64,000 nucleotides of DNA from Rhizobium sp. NXC14 (GCF_002117485.1 NZ_CP021030.1:933001-997000); one strand, 5' to 3'. Shown: positions 36,091-46,033, counted from the first letter of the stretch. Notes: generated from the letters alone by a model not told the origin. Made by a program: numbers and translations.

Positions 36091-36843
36091 ATGACCGATC
36101 ACATCATCGTCGAGCAGCCTTCCGCCCATCCCGGCGTTCAGCTGATCCGCTTCAACCGGCCGGAAAAGAAGAACGCCTTCACACGGGCGATGTATCGCAC
36201 CATGACCGAGGCGCTCACCGCCGCCAATACGGACGCGAATATCAGAGTGACGGTCTTTCTCGGCACCGAAGGCAGCTTCTCGGCCGGCAACGACATCGGC
36301 GATTTTCTTGCCACGGCCATGGGCGGCAGCATGGGAGACGAGCTGATCGATTTCCTCTACGCGCTTGCCGGATCCGAAAAGCCGCTGGTGTCAGGGGTCG
36401 ACGGCCTGGCGATCGGCATCGGCACCACCCTCAACCTGCACTGCGACCTGACGATCGCCTCCGACCGCAGCCAGTTCCGCACGCCATTCGTCGATCTGGC
36501 TTTGGTGCCGGAAGCGGCTTCCAGCCTGATCGCGCCGCGCGTCATGGGCCACCAGCGCGCCTTTGCCATGCTGGCCGCCGGCGAGGCCTTCAGCGCCGAA
36601 GAAGCTCGCGAGGCCGGCCTCATCTGGAAGGTGACGACGCCGGACGAGGTGGAGAATGCGGCGCTGATCGCGGCCGCGAAACTCGCCGCCAAGCCGCCGG
36701 AAGCCTTGAGGATCGCCCGTGATCTCATTTGCGGCTCCCGGGAAGAGGTCATCGCCCGCATCGATGTCGAGGCCCGCCATTTCGCCGCGCGGCTGAAGAG
36801 CGCCGAAGCGCGCGCCGCCTTCGAAGCCTTCATGCGCCGCTGA
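36091..36843 (+). CDS. Enoyl-CoA hydratase/isomerase family protein (crotonase fold)
   Basis: A 250-residue crotonase. Oxyanion-hole segments GSFSAGNDIGDF and VDGLAIGIGTTL are intact. The catalytic-Glu region reads FVDLALVPEAASSLIAPRVMG, with a PE-xx-SS pattern closer to Delta3,Delta2-enoyl-CoA isomerases than to classical hydratases, so it may shift double bonds of unsaturated acyl-CoAs rather than hydrate them. It lies 29 bases after the acyl-CoA dehydrogenase gene with GAGGAG before the ATG, so the pair probably forms one transcript. Confidence 0.9.
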   Translation: MTDHIIVEQPSAHPGVQLIRFNRPEKKNAFTRAMYRTMTEALTAANTDANIRVTVFLGTEGSFSAGNDIGDFLATAMGGSMGDELIDFLYALAGSEKPLVSGVDGLAIGIGTTLNLHCDLTIASDRSQFRTPFVDLALVPEAASSLIAPRVMGHQRAFAMLAAGEAFSAEEAREAGLIWKVTTPDEVENAALIAAAKLAAKPPEALRIARDLICGSREEVIARIDVEARHFAARLKSAEARAAFEAFMRR

Positions 36844-36872
36844 ACGGCGGTCCGGCAGCAAACGGATACCGA

Positions 36873-37877
36873 TTAGACCATCGGCACGTTGAACACCTCT
36901 CCGGCCCTGAGCGGCCGGAACCGGTCCGAGGCAATCTCATGCTCGCTCATCGCCTCTTGCAACGCTCTTACCGGCGCGTCGACCGCTTCATTCGTCAGCT
37001 GGAACGTGGCGAAGTGGTGCCCGGCCACATAGGCCGCATTTGCCAGCTTCATCCCCATCACCGCCTCCTCAGGATTCTGATGCTGCCCTTTCATGAACCA
37101 TCGTGGCTCATAGGCGCCGAAGGGTAAAATCGCCAGGCGAAAACCGCCGTGTTTCCGCTGCGCCGCTTTGTAATTGATGCCGCGGTGAAAGCCCGTATCG
37201 CCGACGTGATAGATCTTGCCGGCTGGTGTCGACAGGACGAACGAGGCCCAGAGCGCCATCCGGCGATCGGCGCCGCCGCGGGCGGACCAATGATGGGCCG
37301 GCTCCGCATCGATGCTTATGCCGGCGTGCGAAATGCGCTCGCCCCAATCCATCGCTGTCGTTTGCAGATCGGGCACGGCGCGGCGCATGATCGTGTCATT
37401 GCCGAGCGGCGTCACGATCCGCGGCCGATGCTTCGCATGCAACCGTATCAGCGTTGCGATATCGAGATGGTCATAATGATTGTGCGAGACCAGCACGAGA
37501 TCGATCGGCGGCAAATCATCGAAGGCGATGCCCGGTGGAACGACGCGTCTGGGGCCGGCAAAGGTGAAGGGGCTGACCCGCTCCGACCACACCGGATCGG
37601 TGAGAATATTGAGCTCGGCGACCTGCACCAGCAGTGTTGCATGCCCGACCATGGTCACCCGCAGATCCCCGCCACCGACATGGGGATCCGGCTTGGCGGC
37701 CGGATATGGACTTGGGACCGACCGCGGCCACCGGTCACGGCCGCCGCCGAACTGCCACCGCAAGAGCTCGCGGAATCCAAGTGGCTCGATCCCTTCGGGA
37801 TTGAAGAAAAGCGTGCCGTCGAAGTGATCGGACACCGGGCCCGCATAGTAGGGATTGCGTCTTTTGGTCTTGCGCAT
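36873..37877 (-). CDS. MBL-fold metal-dependent hydrolase (NAPE-PLD/UlaG-like)
   Basis: A 334-residue beta-lactamase-fold hydrolase. The metal-binding signature is HNHYDHLD (HxHxDH), with later ligands in AEPAHHWSARGG, YHVGDTGFHRG and the final His region AGHHFATF. The layout, with the N-terminal NPYYAGPVSDHFDGTLFFNPEG segment and ADRRMALWASFVL, is that of NAPE-PLD-like or UlaG-like lactonase/phosphodiesterase relatives; the substrate is unknown. ATG 37877 (MRKTKRRNP) is chosen; the upstream extension begins with TTG and lacks support. It is convergent with the enoyl-CoA hydratase gene. Confidence 0.87.
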   Translation of the reverse strand: MRKTKRRNPYYAGPVSDHFDGTLFFNPEGIEPLGFRELLRWQFGGGRDRWPRSVPSPYPAAKPDPHVGGGDLRVTMVGHATLLVQVAELNILTDPVWSERVSPFTFAGPRRVVPPGIAFDDLPPIDLVLVSHNHYDHLDIATLIRLHAKHRPRIVTPLGNDTIMRRAVPDLQTTAMDWGERISHAGISIDAEPAHHWSARGGADRRMALWASFVLSTPAGKIYHVGDTGFHRGINYKAAQRKHGGFRLAILPFGAYEPRWFMKGQHQNPEEAVMGMKLANAAYVAGHHFATFQLTNEAVDAPVRALQEAMSEHEIASDRFRPLRAGEVFNVPMV

Positions 37878-37957
37878 TGAGAATCGGTTTCCGTGGTCGA
37901 GGACAGGAAGTTTAAGCCTGTCGGCTTGCAATCTGAATCCTATCCTCGATGAACGTG

Positions 37958-38776
37958 TCAGGCTGAGGCCGGAAACTCATTGACCTTGCGCAGCAGGCTG
38001 TCGACCAGCCGCTCGGGGAGGTAGCGGCGAAGCGAGCGGACCTGGCGCGATTGCTTGCCTGCGGAGTAGCGCAGCTTCGGCTTCTTCGCGGTTGCGGCTT
38101 TCACGACCATGTCGGCGACGACCTCGGGCGCATCGCCCGTTTCCACCCACTTGCGCATCAGCGCTTCGCTGCGGGCGCGCTCCGAAGCATAGACCGGAAG
38201 AGGTTGGTCTGCTCGTGTCAGATTTTCCTCGAAGGATGTTCTGGTGACGCCGGGTTGGACGAGAACAACACGAATGCCGAAGTTGCGCACTTCATGATCG
38301 AGCGATTCGGAATAGCCCTCGAGCGCATGTTTGGTCGAAGCATAGAAGGCATTGTAGGGAGCCGGGATGAGGCCGAGGATCGAGCTCATGTTGATGATCC
38401 GGCCGCTCTTCTGCTTCCTCATGACCGGCAGCACGGCATTGGCGACGCGCGCGACGCCGAAGACGTTGACGTCGAAAAGCCTTTGGGCCTGGGCGATCGA
38501 GGATTCTTCCGCGCCGCCGATGAGGCCGACGCCGGCATTGTTGACGACGAGGTCGAGGCGGCCGGTTTGCCGGACGATCTCCGCAACAGCCGCCTGCACC
38601 GAGGCTTCATCGGCCACGTCGCAGATCAGCATCGTTATCCCGGGCCTATTGGCCACCGGTTTGCGGCTGGTGCCGAACACGCGGTAGCCGGCCTTGACCA
38701 GCGATTGCGCCGTTGCGAGGCCGATGCCAGAGGACGCACCGGTGACGAGTGCAACGCTTCTGTTTTTGTCGGTCAT
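37958..38776 (-). CDS. Short-chain dehydrogenase/reductase
   Basis: A 272-residue classical-type SDR. The NAD(P) motif is TGASSGIG (near residue 15), then NNAG, the active site Ser (MSSILG) and Y-x3-K (YASTKHALEGYSESL). A C-terminal region after residue 195 (ERARSEALMRKWV and RYLPERLVDSLLRKVNE) resembles oxidoreductases related to retinol dehydrogenases. ATG 38776 (MTDKNRS) is used; the TTG further upstream is not. It is divergent from an HxlR regulator gene with a 13+13 bp inverted repeat between them, so it is very likely that regulator's target. Confidence 0.92.
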   Translation of the reverse strand: MTDKNRSVALVTGASSGIGLATAQSLVKAGYRVFGTSRKPVANRPGITMLICDVADEASVQAAVAEIVRQTGRLDLVVNNAGVGLIGGAEESSIAQAQRLFDVNVFGVARVANAVLPVMRKQKSGRIINMSSILGLIPAPYNAFYASTKHALEGYSESLDHEVRNFGIRVVLVQPGVTRTSFEENLTRADQPLPVYASERARSEALMRKWVETGDAPEVVADMVVKAATAKKPKLRYSAGKQSRQVRSLRRYLPERLVDSLLRKVNEFPASA

Positions 38777-38822
38777 ATTGTCAGCTTTCAAAAGGGTGGA
38801 TCATCTTTGACCGATCTGTTAC

Positions 38823-38857
38823 TATCTTTTCGATATCGTGTCACTATCGAAAAGATA
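38823..38857. promoter_or_regulatory. HxlR operator: 13+13 bp perfect inverted repeat
   Basis: TATCTTTTCGATA (38823-38835) and TATCGAAAAGATA (38845-38857) are perfect reverse complements with a 9-base spacer, between the divergent SDR and HxlR genes. The right arm ends 4 bases before the hxlR ATG. This is the expected size and symmetry for a dimeric winged-helix repressor controlling both genes. Confidence 0.75.
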
Positions 38858-38861
38858 TTGA

Positions 38862-39311
38862 ATGAAAAATAATTCGATTCCCCAATGCCCGGTCGCCCGC
38901 GGCCTTCAATCCGTCGGCGATGCGTGGAGCATTCTCGTCTTGCGCGACGCCCATACGGGCCTCACTCGCTTCGACCAGTTCAGGAAGAGCCTCGGCATCG
39001 TGCCGACCATGCTGACCAAGCGTCTCAAGGCGCTGACGGAGGACGGTCTGCTGGAGAAGCGGCTCTATTCCGAACGGCCGCCTCGCGAAGAATATGTCCT
39101 CACCGAAGCCGGGCGCGATTTTCTGCCTGTGCTGATGATGATCGGGGCTTGGGCACACCGCCATTGCGATGGCGAACTCGCCCGCTATATCGACGTCGAG
39201 TCAGGAGCAGAGATCGAGCCGATCGCAATCGATGCCGTGACCGGCGCAAAGCTTGGAACGCGACCACTGCGCATGAGCTTGCAGCCGGAAAGCGAGCCTG
39301 GCGACCGATAA
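38862..39311 (+). CDS. HxlR family transcriptional regulator
   Basis: A 149-residue winged-helix protein with the HxlR pattern: CPVARGLQSVGDAWSILVLRDAHTGLTRFDQF, then the recognition region GIVPTMLTKRLKALTEDGLLEKRLYSERPPREEYVLTEAGRDFLPVL. The early Cys (NSIPQCPVARG) is the residue that senses electrophiles or oxidants in several family members, so redox or aldehyde sensing is plausible. The start at 38862 follows directly after the operator arm, with only a weak AAAAGATA before it, consistent with tight self-repression. The divergent partner is an SDR that may detoxify the inducer. Confidence 0.9.
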   Translation: MKNNSIPQCPVARGLQSVGDAWSILVLRDAHTGLTRFDQFRKSLGIVPTMLTKRLKALTEDGLLEKRLYSERPPREEYVLTEAGRDFLPVLMMIGAWAHRHCDGELARYIDVESGAEIEPIAIDAVTGAKLGTRPLRMSLQPESEPGDR

Positions 39312-39358
39312 AATGTTCTCGACGCTCCGGAATCGCGATCGCGCCGGGGCGAAGCGGC

Positions 39359-40609
39359 CTATTTCTCCAGCGTCGCCACGACCTCGACATGCGAGGTCCA
39401 GAGGAACTGGTCGATCGGTGTTACCCCGGTGATGCAGTAGCCGCCCTCGACGAGGATCGCGAGGTCGCGCGCCAGCGTCAGCGGGTTGCAACTGACGGCC
39501 GCGATCTTCTTCACGGCTGAGCGGGCAAGCTCCCTGCACTGAAACTCCGCGCCAGCGCGCGGCGGATCGAAGACGACGGCGTCGTAGGGCTTGAACTCCT
39601 GCGTCATCACAGGACGGCGGAAGAGATCGCGCTTTTCGACGCTCACCGGCTTCAGCCCCTGTGTCTTGCGGGCGGCCTGGTCGAGTGCGGCGAGCGCCGC
39701 TGCCTCGGCCTCGACCGCATGCACGCGGCCGATCCGCGCCAGCCTCAGCGAAAACGTGCCGGCGCCGGCAAAAAGATCGGCGATCCGCTTGGCCTTGCCG
39801 ACATGGGCGAGCACCAGCTCCGCCATCGCCTCTTCCGCCGGCTTGGTCGCCTGGGCGAAGCCGCCGGCCGGCGGCGAAACCTCGACGCCGCCGAAATCGA
39901 TGATCGGCTTGGCCGGCTCGACGAGGATTTCGCCGTTCAGCGTCACGCGGGCGATGCCGCGCAGGCCGAGCACGGTTTCGATCGCCTTGCGCCGCTGCGG
40001 GTCGGAGAGTTTCTTGATCTCGTCGATCGCCAGATCGAGACCGGAGAGCGTTTCCAGCACGGCGACCCGGAAGGGTTCGGCATTGGTCGCGAGCGAGGTG
40101 GCAATCGCCTTGATCGCCGGCAGCCGGGCGACGATCCCTGCCGACGAGATCGGACATTCCTCGATGGCGACGATATGATGGCTTTCGGCCTGGTTGAAGC
40201 CGATCAACATATCCTTCTCGGTCTTGCGCGCCGCAAACACGACGCGCCGGCGTTCGCCCGGCCGGGCCGGAACGATCTCGCCGACCTCCGGCGTCAGCCC
40301 TTTGGATTTCAGCGCATCGACGACCAGCTGCCGCTTGAAGGCGCGGTAGGGGCCATCCGCCAGGTGCTGCAGCGTGCAGCCGCCGCAGGTGCCGTTGATG
40401 CCATCAGGGCCGAAATGCCGGCAGGCCGGCTCCTGCCGGTCGGGCGAGGCCGTCGCGATCGACATGATCGTGCCCTGGTTTTTGACACGGGCGATCGCCA
40501 CCGTTTCCCCCGGCAGGGAAAAGGGCACATAGACCGGCCCGCCGGCGCTGCCGGCAATGCCGTCGCCCTGGGCGCCGAGCTTCTCGATGGTAACGGTTTC
40601 GGTGCTCAC
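39359..40609 (-). CDS. RNA m5U methyltransferase, RumA/TrmA family
   Basis: A 416-residue SAM-dependent uracil-C5 methyltransferase of the RlmD/TrmA family. The N-terminal TRAM domain (ETVTIEKLGAQGDGIAG ... LPGETVAIARV) and the Fe-S Cys cluster CRHFGPDG...CGGCTLQHL resemble the RlmD (RumA) type, not TrmA. The SAM motif is LFAGAGTFSLRL, followed by FDPPRAGAE and the catalytic Cys in AVSCNPLTLARD. The start overlaps the end of tlyA by four bases. Whether the target is 23S rRNA U1939 or another site cannot be read from sequence. Confidence 0.93.
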   Translation of the reverse strand: MSTETVTIEKLGAQGDGIAGSAGGPVYVPFSLPGETVAIARVKNQGTIMSIATASPDRQEPACRHFGPDGINGTCGGCTLQHLADGPYRAFKRQLVVDALKSKGLTPEVGEIVPARPGERRRVVFAARKTEKDMLIGFNQAESHHIVAIEECPISSAGIVARLPAIKAIATSLATNAEPFRVAVLETLSGLDLAIDEIKKLSDPQRRKAIETVLGLRGIARVTLNGEILVEPAKPIIDFGGVEVSPPAGGFAQATKPAEEAMAELVLAHVGKAKRIADLFAGAGTFSLRLARIGRVHAVEAEAAALAALDQAARKTQGLKPVSVEKRDLFRRPVMTQEFKPYDAVVFDPPRAGAEFQCRELARSAVKKIAAVSCNPLTLARDLAILVEGGYCITGVTPIDQFLWTSHVEVVATLEK

Positions 40610-41352
40610 GGTTTCAATCCTGCCAGAAGAAATTCCTGATTGCCGTCGCCGCCGGCAATCGGGGAGGGGATGAGGCCGAGGCTATTCCAGCCCATGTCCT
40701 CGGTGAACCAGCGCTCCAATTCCGCAGCGACGGCGGGAGCAGACGAGGGGTCCTTCAACAGTCCGCCCTTGCCGATCGCCTCGCGCCCGGCCTCGAACTG
40801 GGGCTTGACCAGCAGCACGGCGACAGCACCCGCCGCAGCGAGATCGAGCGCCGGAGCCAGCGCCAGCTTCAGCGAGATGAAGGAGACATCGGAGACGATG
40901 AAGGTGGCGGGCTCGCCGATATCGTCGGCGCTGAGACTGCGGGCGTTGAGGCCTTCGCGGTTCGTCACCCGCGGATCGCCGGATAGCCGCGGATGCATCT
41001 GCCGATGGCCGACATCGATTGCGGTGACGTGCCGGGCGCCCCTGAGCAGCAGCACTTCGGTGAAGCCGCCGGTGGAGGCGCCGATATCGAGACAGTGATG
41101 GCCGGCCGGATCGAGCCGGAAATGGTCGAGAGCGGCCGCAAGCTTCAGCGCGGCGCGCGAGACGTAAGCCTGTGCCGGGTCGTCGATCTCGATATCGGCA
41201 TCGTCGCCGAAGAGCGCGCCGGCCTTGGTTACCACCTCACCGGCGATCCGGACCGTGCCGCGCTGCACGGCGTCGCGCGCCCGAGAGCGGCTGGCAAAGA
41301 GGCCGCGGGAGACGAGAAGCTGGTCGAGGCGTTGGCTGTTTTGATCGGACAT
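40606..41352 (-). CDS. tlyA: TlyA family rRNA 2'-O-methyltransferase / hemolysin-like
   Basis: A 248-residue TlyA protein: an S4 domain at the N-terminus (RLDQLLVSRGLFASRSRARDAVQRGTVRIAG), an FtsJ-like methyltransferase fold with CLDIGASTGGFTEVLL (SAM motif) and the catalytic KPQFEAGRE / SDVSF region. TlyA 2'-O-methylates cytidines in rRNA in some bacteria. ATG 41352 fits the family; the upstream extension does not. Stop and start overlap with the rumA-like gene by four bases, so the two are coupled. In related genomes dxs usually sits directly upstream; here a chemoreceptor lies between. Confidence 0.92.
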   Translation of the reverse strand: MSDQNSQRLDQLLVSRGLFASRSRARDAVQRGTVRIAGEVVTKAGALFGDDADIEIDDPAQAYVSRAALKLAAALDHFRLDPAGHHCLDIGASTGGFTEVLLLRGARHVTAIDVGHRQMHPRLSGDPRVTNREGLNARSLSADDIGEPATFIVSDVSFISLKLALAPALDLAAAGAVAVLLVKPQFEAGREAIGKGGLLKDPSSAPAVAAELERWFTEDMGWNSLGLIPSPIAGGDGNQEFLLAGLKP

Positions 41353-41616
41353 CGGCTGTGAATGACCGGCAAAGCCGCCGCTTGCAAGCATTTTATTCCT
41401 GCCGGTTGCAGGGCAATTCCTGCGATCCGCGATTTAAACAAATTTAAAGCCTGTCCGCATAGGGTCGGCACGATTGCAGCGGTTGGTCCGAACCGCTTCG
41501 TGCCATGAAGGCGCAGGCGTCTTCCGCCGATCATGTTTCCAATTCCAAGTCTCTGCGGTTGCGCCTTGCGCGCGACTGTCTCTCGCCGCGCCGACTGTCG
41601 CCAGGAGAACTCACCG

Positions 41617-43560
41617 ATGTCTGTTAAAAACATATCCTTGAATGGGAAGCTTGCGGCCACGTTCGCAGCCCTCATTCTGATCTTCGTGTCCGTTTCGTCT
41701 TTCGTCTATTCCAAGGCGACGGCATCGGCGGCCGCCTCCACCGAGCAGGAAAAATCGGAGCTGCTCGTCAACCAGATCGACGATGCGCTGCAGGCCATGC
41801 TCGAGCAGGCGGTCAACCTGCGCGGCTTCATTCTCTTCCGCAGCGACAGCACCTATGGCGATGTCTTCGCCAATCGCGAGCGCATGCTGAAGGCAATCGC
41901 CGCCGCCAAGCAGACCGCGGCCGGCGAGCCGCAGCTGGTCGAGATGATCGACGGCATGCAGAAGGCGGCCGACCTTTATTTCCATGAACTTGCCGAACCG
42001 CAGACCAAGGCGCGCAAGGAAACCGACATGCCGATCGAAGAGGTCGTCAAGATCGGCGTCAACGCCGCCAAGGGTCAGCTCGACGGTTTCCGCCAGGCGT
42101 CCGCCAAGATCAAGGCGACCGCCCGCGAAAAGTCGAATGCGCTCGCTGCGATCCGGGCTGATGCCAACAGCGATCTGACGACGACGCTGCTTGCCGGTGG
42201 CATCGTCGCCTCGCTTGCCGCCGCCCTTCTTGCCTGGCTGATGTCGCGCACCATCGTCCGCCCGGTCGTCGGCATGACCGCTGCCATGGACCGGCTCGCC
42301 GGCGGCCAGAACGATATCGAGGTTCCGGCTGTCGAACGCGGCGACGAGATCGGCCGCATGGCCAAGTCGGTCCTGGTCTTCAAGCAGGCGGCGATCGAGA
42401 AGCTGCGTCTTGCCGGGGAAACCGACCGCATGCGCGACGATGCAGAGCGCCAGCGCCAGGCAAGCGATGAGCAGAAGGCGCGCGAAGAAGGCGAGCTCCG
42501 CTATGCCGTCGACGCTCTCGCCGGTGGCCTTGCCGGCCTTGCCGTCGGCGATGTCGCTGCCCGCATCCAGACGCCGTTCGCGCCGCAATATGACAGCCTG
42601 CGCAACGACTTCAACCACGCCGTCGAAAAGCTGCAGGCGGCACTTCAGTCAGTCGGCCGCAATGCCTCGGCGATCAATGCAGGCGCTGGCGAAATCCGCT
42701 CGGCTGCCGACGATCTTGCCCATCGCACCGAGCAGCAAGCCGCAGCCGTCGAAGAGACCGCTGCAGCGCTCGAGCAGGTGACGACGACGGTGCGCGACAG
42801 CGCCAAGCGCGCCGAGGATGTCGGCAATCTCGTCGAGCGCACCCGCCTCGGCGCCGAAAAATCCGGCGATGTCGTCCGCAAGGCGGTCTCGGCCATGCAG
42901 CAGATCGAAAAATCCTCCGGCGAAATCTCCAACATCATCGGCGTCATCGACGACATCGCCTTCCAGACCAACCTCCTGGCGCTGAACGCCGGCGTCGAAG
43001 CGGCACGCGCCGGCGAGGCAGGCAAGGGCTTTGCAGTCGTCGCCCAGGAAGTGCGCGAGCTGGCGCAGCGTTCCGCCAAGGCTGCAAAGGAAATCAAGGA
43101 CCTGATCACCAATTCCGGCACGCATGTGCAAACCGGCGTCACGCTGGTCGGCGAGACCGGTAAGGCGCTGGAAGCCATCGTCGCCGAGGTGCAGGAGATC
43201 AACCGCAACGTCAACGCGATCGTCACCGCCACGCGCGAACAGTCGATCGGCCTGCAGGAGATCAATACCGCCGTCAACAACATGGATCAGGGCACGCAGC
43301 AGAATGCGGCGATGGTCGAGCAGCAGACCGCTGCAAGCCATGCGCTTGCCCAGGAAGCAAGCGCCCTGGACGAGCTGCTGCGCCAGTTCAAGCTCGGAAC
43401 CGAGCTTGCCGCTCCGGTCCAGAGGACGGCAGCCGCAACGCCGGCCTCGCGCCCCATCGCGTCACCGGCCCGCGCACTCGCCAGCAAGGTCACCAAGGCC
43501 TTCGGCGGCAAACAGGCGAGCGCTGCGGTTGCGGTTCAGGAGGACTGGACGGAGTTCTGA
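41617..43560 (+). CDS. Methyl-accepting chemotaxis protein with C-terminal CheR-binding pentapeptide
   Basis: This 647-residue receptor has TM1 near residues 10-30, a periplasmic helical domain about 30-190 (4-helix-bundle type: [22 protein letters not shown]), TM2 near 190-210 and a HAMP domain ([39 protein letters not shown]). A long linker follows, then the signalling tip [27 protein letters not shown]. It ends in DWTEF, which fits the xWxxF peptide that tethers CheR, after a flexible Ala/Thr-rich linker. The ligand is unknown. AGGAG precedes ATG 41617. It sits on the plus strand between tlyA and dxs, interrupting a common gene order. Confidence 0.94.
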   Translation: MSVKNISLNGKLAATFAALILIFVSVSSFVYSKATASAAASTEQEKSELLVNQIDDALQAMLEQAVNLRGFILFRSDSTYGDVFANRERMLKAIAAAKQTAAGEPQLVEMIDGMQKAADLYFHELAEPQTKARKETDMPIEEVVKIGVNAAKGQLDGFRQASAKIKATAREKSNALAAIRADANSDLTTTLLAGGIVASLAAALLAWLMSRTIVRPVVGMTAAMDRLAGGQNDIEVPAVERGDEIGRMAKSVLVFKQAAIEKLRLAGETDRMRDDAERQRQASDEQKAREEGELRYAVDALAGGLAGLAVGDVAARIQTPFAPQYDSLRNDFNHAVEKLQAALQSVGRNASAINAGAGEIRSAADDLAHRTEQQAAAVEETAAALEQVTTTVRDSAKRAEDVGNLVERTRLGAEKSGDVVRKAVSAMQQIEKSSGEISNIIGVIDDIAFQTNLLALNAGVEAARAGEAGKGFAVVAQEVRELAQRSAKAAKEIKDLITNSGTHVQTGVTLVGETGKALEAIVAEVQEINRNVNAIVTATREQSIGLQEINTAVNNMDQGTQQNAAMVEQQTAASHALAQEASALDELLRQFKLGTELAAPVQRTAAATPASRPIASPARALASKVTKAFGGKQASAAVAVQEDWTEF

Positions 43561-43593
43561 GAGCGCGCTTTCGGAAGGAAAGGCTAAGGAAGA

Positions 43594-43623
43594 GGGCGGC
43601 GCAGTGATGTGCTGCCCTTTTTT
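43594..43623 (+). terminator. Terminator after the chemoreceptor gene
   Basis: A 10-bp stem with two G-U pairs (GGGCGGCGCA / TGTGCTGCCC) and a GTGA tetraloop is followed directly by TTTTTT, 34 bases after the stop codon: a textbook intrinsic terminator. Confidence 0.9.
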
Positions 43624-43658
43624 ATTGAGAAGATTGGCATAGGTGCGAGCAGGAACCG

Positions 43659-43830
43659 CCCCTCACCCTTACCCTCTCCCGTAAATGGGGCGAGGGGACG
43701 TGCCCTGCGAAAGGTTAATGGAGAACGGAGAGGGTGCGGCATGGTCCCTTCGCCCCGTTTACGGGGGTCCGAAGGACGGGTCGAGACCCGTGGCTCGACC
43801 CCGGTCGGTGCCGGCAGGCGGATGAGGGGC
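43659..43830. repeat. RIME-like mosaic palindromic repeat, copy B (long form)
   Basis: About 172 bp beginning CCCCTCACCCTTACCCTCTC and ending GGCAGGCGGATGAGGGG. It is closely similar over its length to copy A (26736-26909), including the GGGTCGAG ... CTCGACCC hairpin. It lies between the convergent chemoreceptor and dxs genes. Confidence 0.8.
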
Positions 43831-43852
43831 GGCGCAACCCTCAAAAATTTGC

Positions 43853-45769
43853 CTACCCCGCAACCCCAACCGCAACACCGCGCCCTAGCGCCCGGAACAC
43901 CGTCGAAACAATCCCGGCGCGATCCAATCCCGCATGGGCATTCATCGCTTCGGGCTTGGCCTGCTCCATCCAGATGTCGGGCATGACGAGCGAACGGATC
44001 TTCAGGCCGTTGTCGAGCAGGCCTTCGCTCGAAAGGTACTGCATCACCTGGCTGCCGAAGCCCCCGACCGAGCCTTCCTCGACGGTGATCAGCATCTCGT
44101 GGTGGCGGGCGAGCTGGCGGATCAGGTCGTGGTCGAGCGGTTTGGCGAAACGCGCGTCGGCGACCGTTGTCGACAACCCGGCGGCGTCGAGATCCTCGCC
44201 GGCAAGCAGACAGTCGGCAAGCCGGGTGCCGAAGGAGAGCAGCGCCACCTTGGTGCCTTCCTTGACGATGCGGCCCTTGCCGATCTGCAGGATTTCGCCG
44301 CGCGCCGGCATGTCGACGCCCACACCTTCGCCGCGGGGATAGCGGAAGGAGATCGGGCCGGCGTCATAGGCGGCGGCCGTGCGCACCATATGTTTGAGTT
44401 CAGCCTCGTCGGCCGCCGCCATCACCACGAAGCCGGGCAGGGTGGCGAGGAAGGCTGTGTCGAAGGAGCCGGCATGGGTCGGCCCGTCGGCGCCGACGAA
44501 GCCGGCGCGGTCGATCGGGAAACGCACCGGCAGGCCTTGGATCGCCACGTCGTGCACGACCTGGTCGTAGGCGCGCTGAAGGAATGTGGAGTAAAGCGCG
44601 GCGAACGGCTTGTAGCCTTCCGCCGCGAGGCCGGCGGCGAAGGTCACGGCATGCTGTTCGGCGATACCTACGTCAAAACAGCGCGACGGAAAGGCCTCGG
44701 CGAGTTTGTCGAGGCCGGTGCCATTCGGCATGGCGGCGGTGATGCCGACGATCTTGTCGTCAAGTGCGGCTTCCTGCACCAGCGCTTCGGCAAAGACGCT
44801 GGTATAGCTCGGCGCATTCGGCTTGACCCGCGCCTGCGCGCCGGTGATGACGTCGAACTTGTTGACGCCATGGTATTTGTCGGCCGCGGCTTCCGCCGGC
44901 GGATAACCCTTGCCCTTCTGGGTGACGACATGGATCAGCACCGGTCCGCGGGCGTTATCGCGCACATTGCGCAGCACCGGCAGCAGGTGGTCGAAGGAGT
45001 GCCCATCGATCGGGCCGATATGATAGAAGCCCATCTCCTCGAACATGGTGCCGCCGGTGACGTAGCCGCGCGCATGCTCGACGGCGCGGGTGATTGCCCG
45101 GTCGATGTTCTTGCCGAGATAGGCCGTCAGTTTCTTGCCGAAATCGCGGAAACCCATATAGGTGCGCCCCGAGGCGAGGCGGGCGAGATAGGCACTCATC
45201 GCCCCCGTCGGCGGGGCGATCGACATGTCGTTGTCGTTGAGAATGACGATGAGGCGGGCGTCGAGGGCGCCGGCATTGTTCAGCGCCTCATAGGCCATCC
45301 CGGCCGACATCGCCCCGTCGCCGATGACGGCGATGACGCGCCGGTCGGTCTTCTCCAGATCGGCGGCGATCGCCATGCCGAGGCCGGCCGAGATCGAGGT
45401 CGAGGAATGCGCCGCCCCGAACGGATCATATTCGCTTTCGGCCCGGCGGGTGAAACCGGAAAGGCCGTTTTCCTGGCGCAGCGTGCGGATGCGGTCGCGC
45501 CGGCCGGTGAGGATCTTGTGCGGATAGCATTGGTGGCCGACATCGAAGATCAGCCGATCGTTGGGCGTATCGAAGACGCTGTGGATGGCGATCGTCAGCT
45601 CGACCACGCCGAGGCCGGCGCCGAGATGACCGCCGGTGCGCGACACCGCATCGATCATTTCGTCCCGGACTTCGCGGGCAAGCTGCGGCAGCTCGCGATC
45701 CTCGAGCTTGCGCAGGTCGGCTGGATAGATGACCTGGTCGAGCAGGGGAGTCTTCGGCAGTTGTGTCAC
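43853..45769 (-). CDS. dxs: 1-deoxy-D-xylulose-5-phosphate synthase
   Basis: This 638-residue thiamine-diphosphate enzyme condenses pyruvate and glyceraldehyde-3-phosphate at the entry to the MEP isoprenoid pathway. Motifs are [16 protein letters not shown], the TPP motif [25 protein letters not shown]-like [16 protein letters not shown], and the transketolase-type [22 protein letters not shown]. Full length. It is not directly joined to tlyA or xseB as in many relatives: unrelated genes lie on both sides. Confidence 0.97.
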   Translation of the reverse strand: MTQLPKTPLLDQVIYPADLRKLEDRELPQLAREVRDEMIDAVSRTGGHLGAGLGVVELTIAIHSVFDTPNDRLIFDVGHQCYPHKILTGRRDRIRTLRQENGLSGFTRRAESEYDPFGAAHSSTSISAGLGMAIAADLEKTDRRVIAVIGDGAMSAGMAYEALNNAGALDARLIVILNDNDMSIAPPTGAMSAYLARLASGRTYMGFRDFGKKLTAYLGKNIDRAITRAVEHARGYVTGGTMFEEMGFYHIGPIDGHSFDHLLPVLRNVRDNARGPVLIHVVTQKGKGYPPAEAAADKYHGVNKFDVITGAQARVKPNAPSYTSVFAEALVQEAALDDKIVGITAAMPNGTGLDKLAEAFPSRCFDVGIAEQHAVTFAAGLAAEGYKPFAALYSTFLQRAYDQVVHDVAIQGLPVRFPIDRAGFVGADGPTHAGSFDTAFLATLPGFVVMAAADEAELKHMVRTAAAYDAGPISFRYPRGEGVGVDMPARGEILQIGKGRIVKEGTKVALLSFGTRLADCLLAGEDLDAAGLSTTVADARFAKPLDHDLIRQLARHHEMLITVEEGSVGGFGSQVMQYLSSEGLLDNGLKIRSLVMPDIWMEQAKPEAMNAHAGLDRAGIVSTVFRALGRGVAVGVAG

Positions 45770-46033
45770 GGGCGGGTGCTCTTTCTTGCTTTTCCTCGTT
45801 TCGCTTTATTCGATTAGATCGGGGCAAAACAAGTGCATTTCAGGAACCGAAGGTTTTCACCTTAGAGCATGGCGGAAAAAAGTGTGAGCGGTTTCGGAAG
45901 ATATCACTTTCTATTTCTGTGAGTTGCATTTGCCTGATTTTGCCCGGGCGATCGAATGCGCGAAGCGCTGGCGAACAGCTTGAATATGACACGGAATGGT
46001 AGCAATGTTGCCGGACTGACTGGGGGACGGGTC
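45770..46033. repeat. Short degenerate rhizobial repeat before the phospholipase-D-like gene
   Basis: About 45861-45912 contains TAGAGCATGG, CGGAAAAAAGTGTGAGCGGT and TTTCGGAAGATATCA, which looks like a degraded copy of a common short Rhizobium intergenic repeat (typical form: AGAGCATGATG ... AAAGTGTGAGCGGTTTTCGG). The rest of the gap shows nothing clear. The repeat assignment is from memory. Confidence 0.4.
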
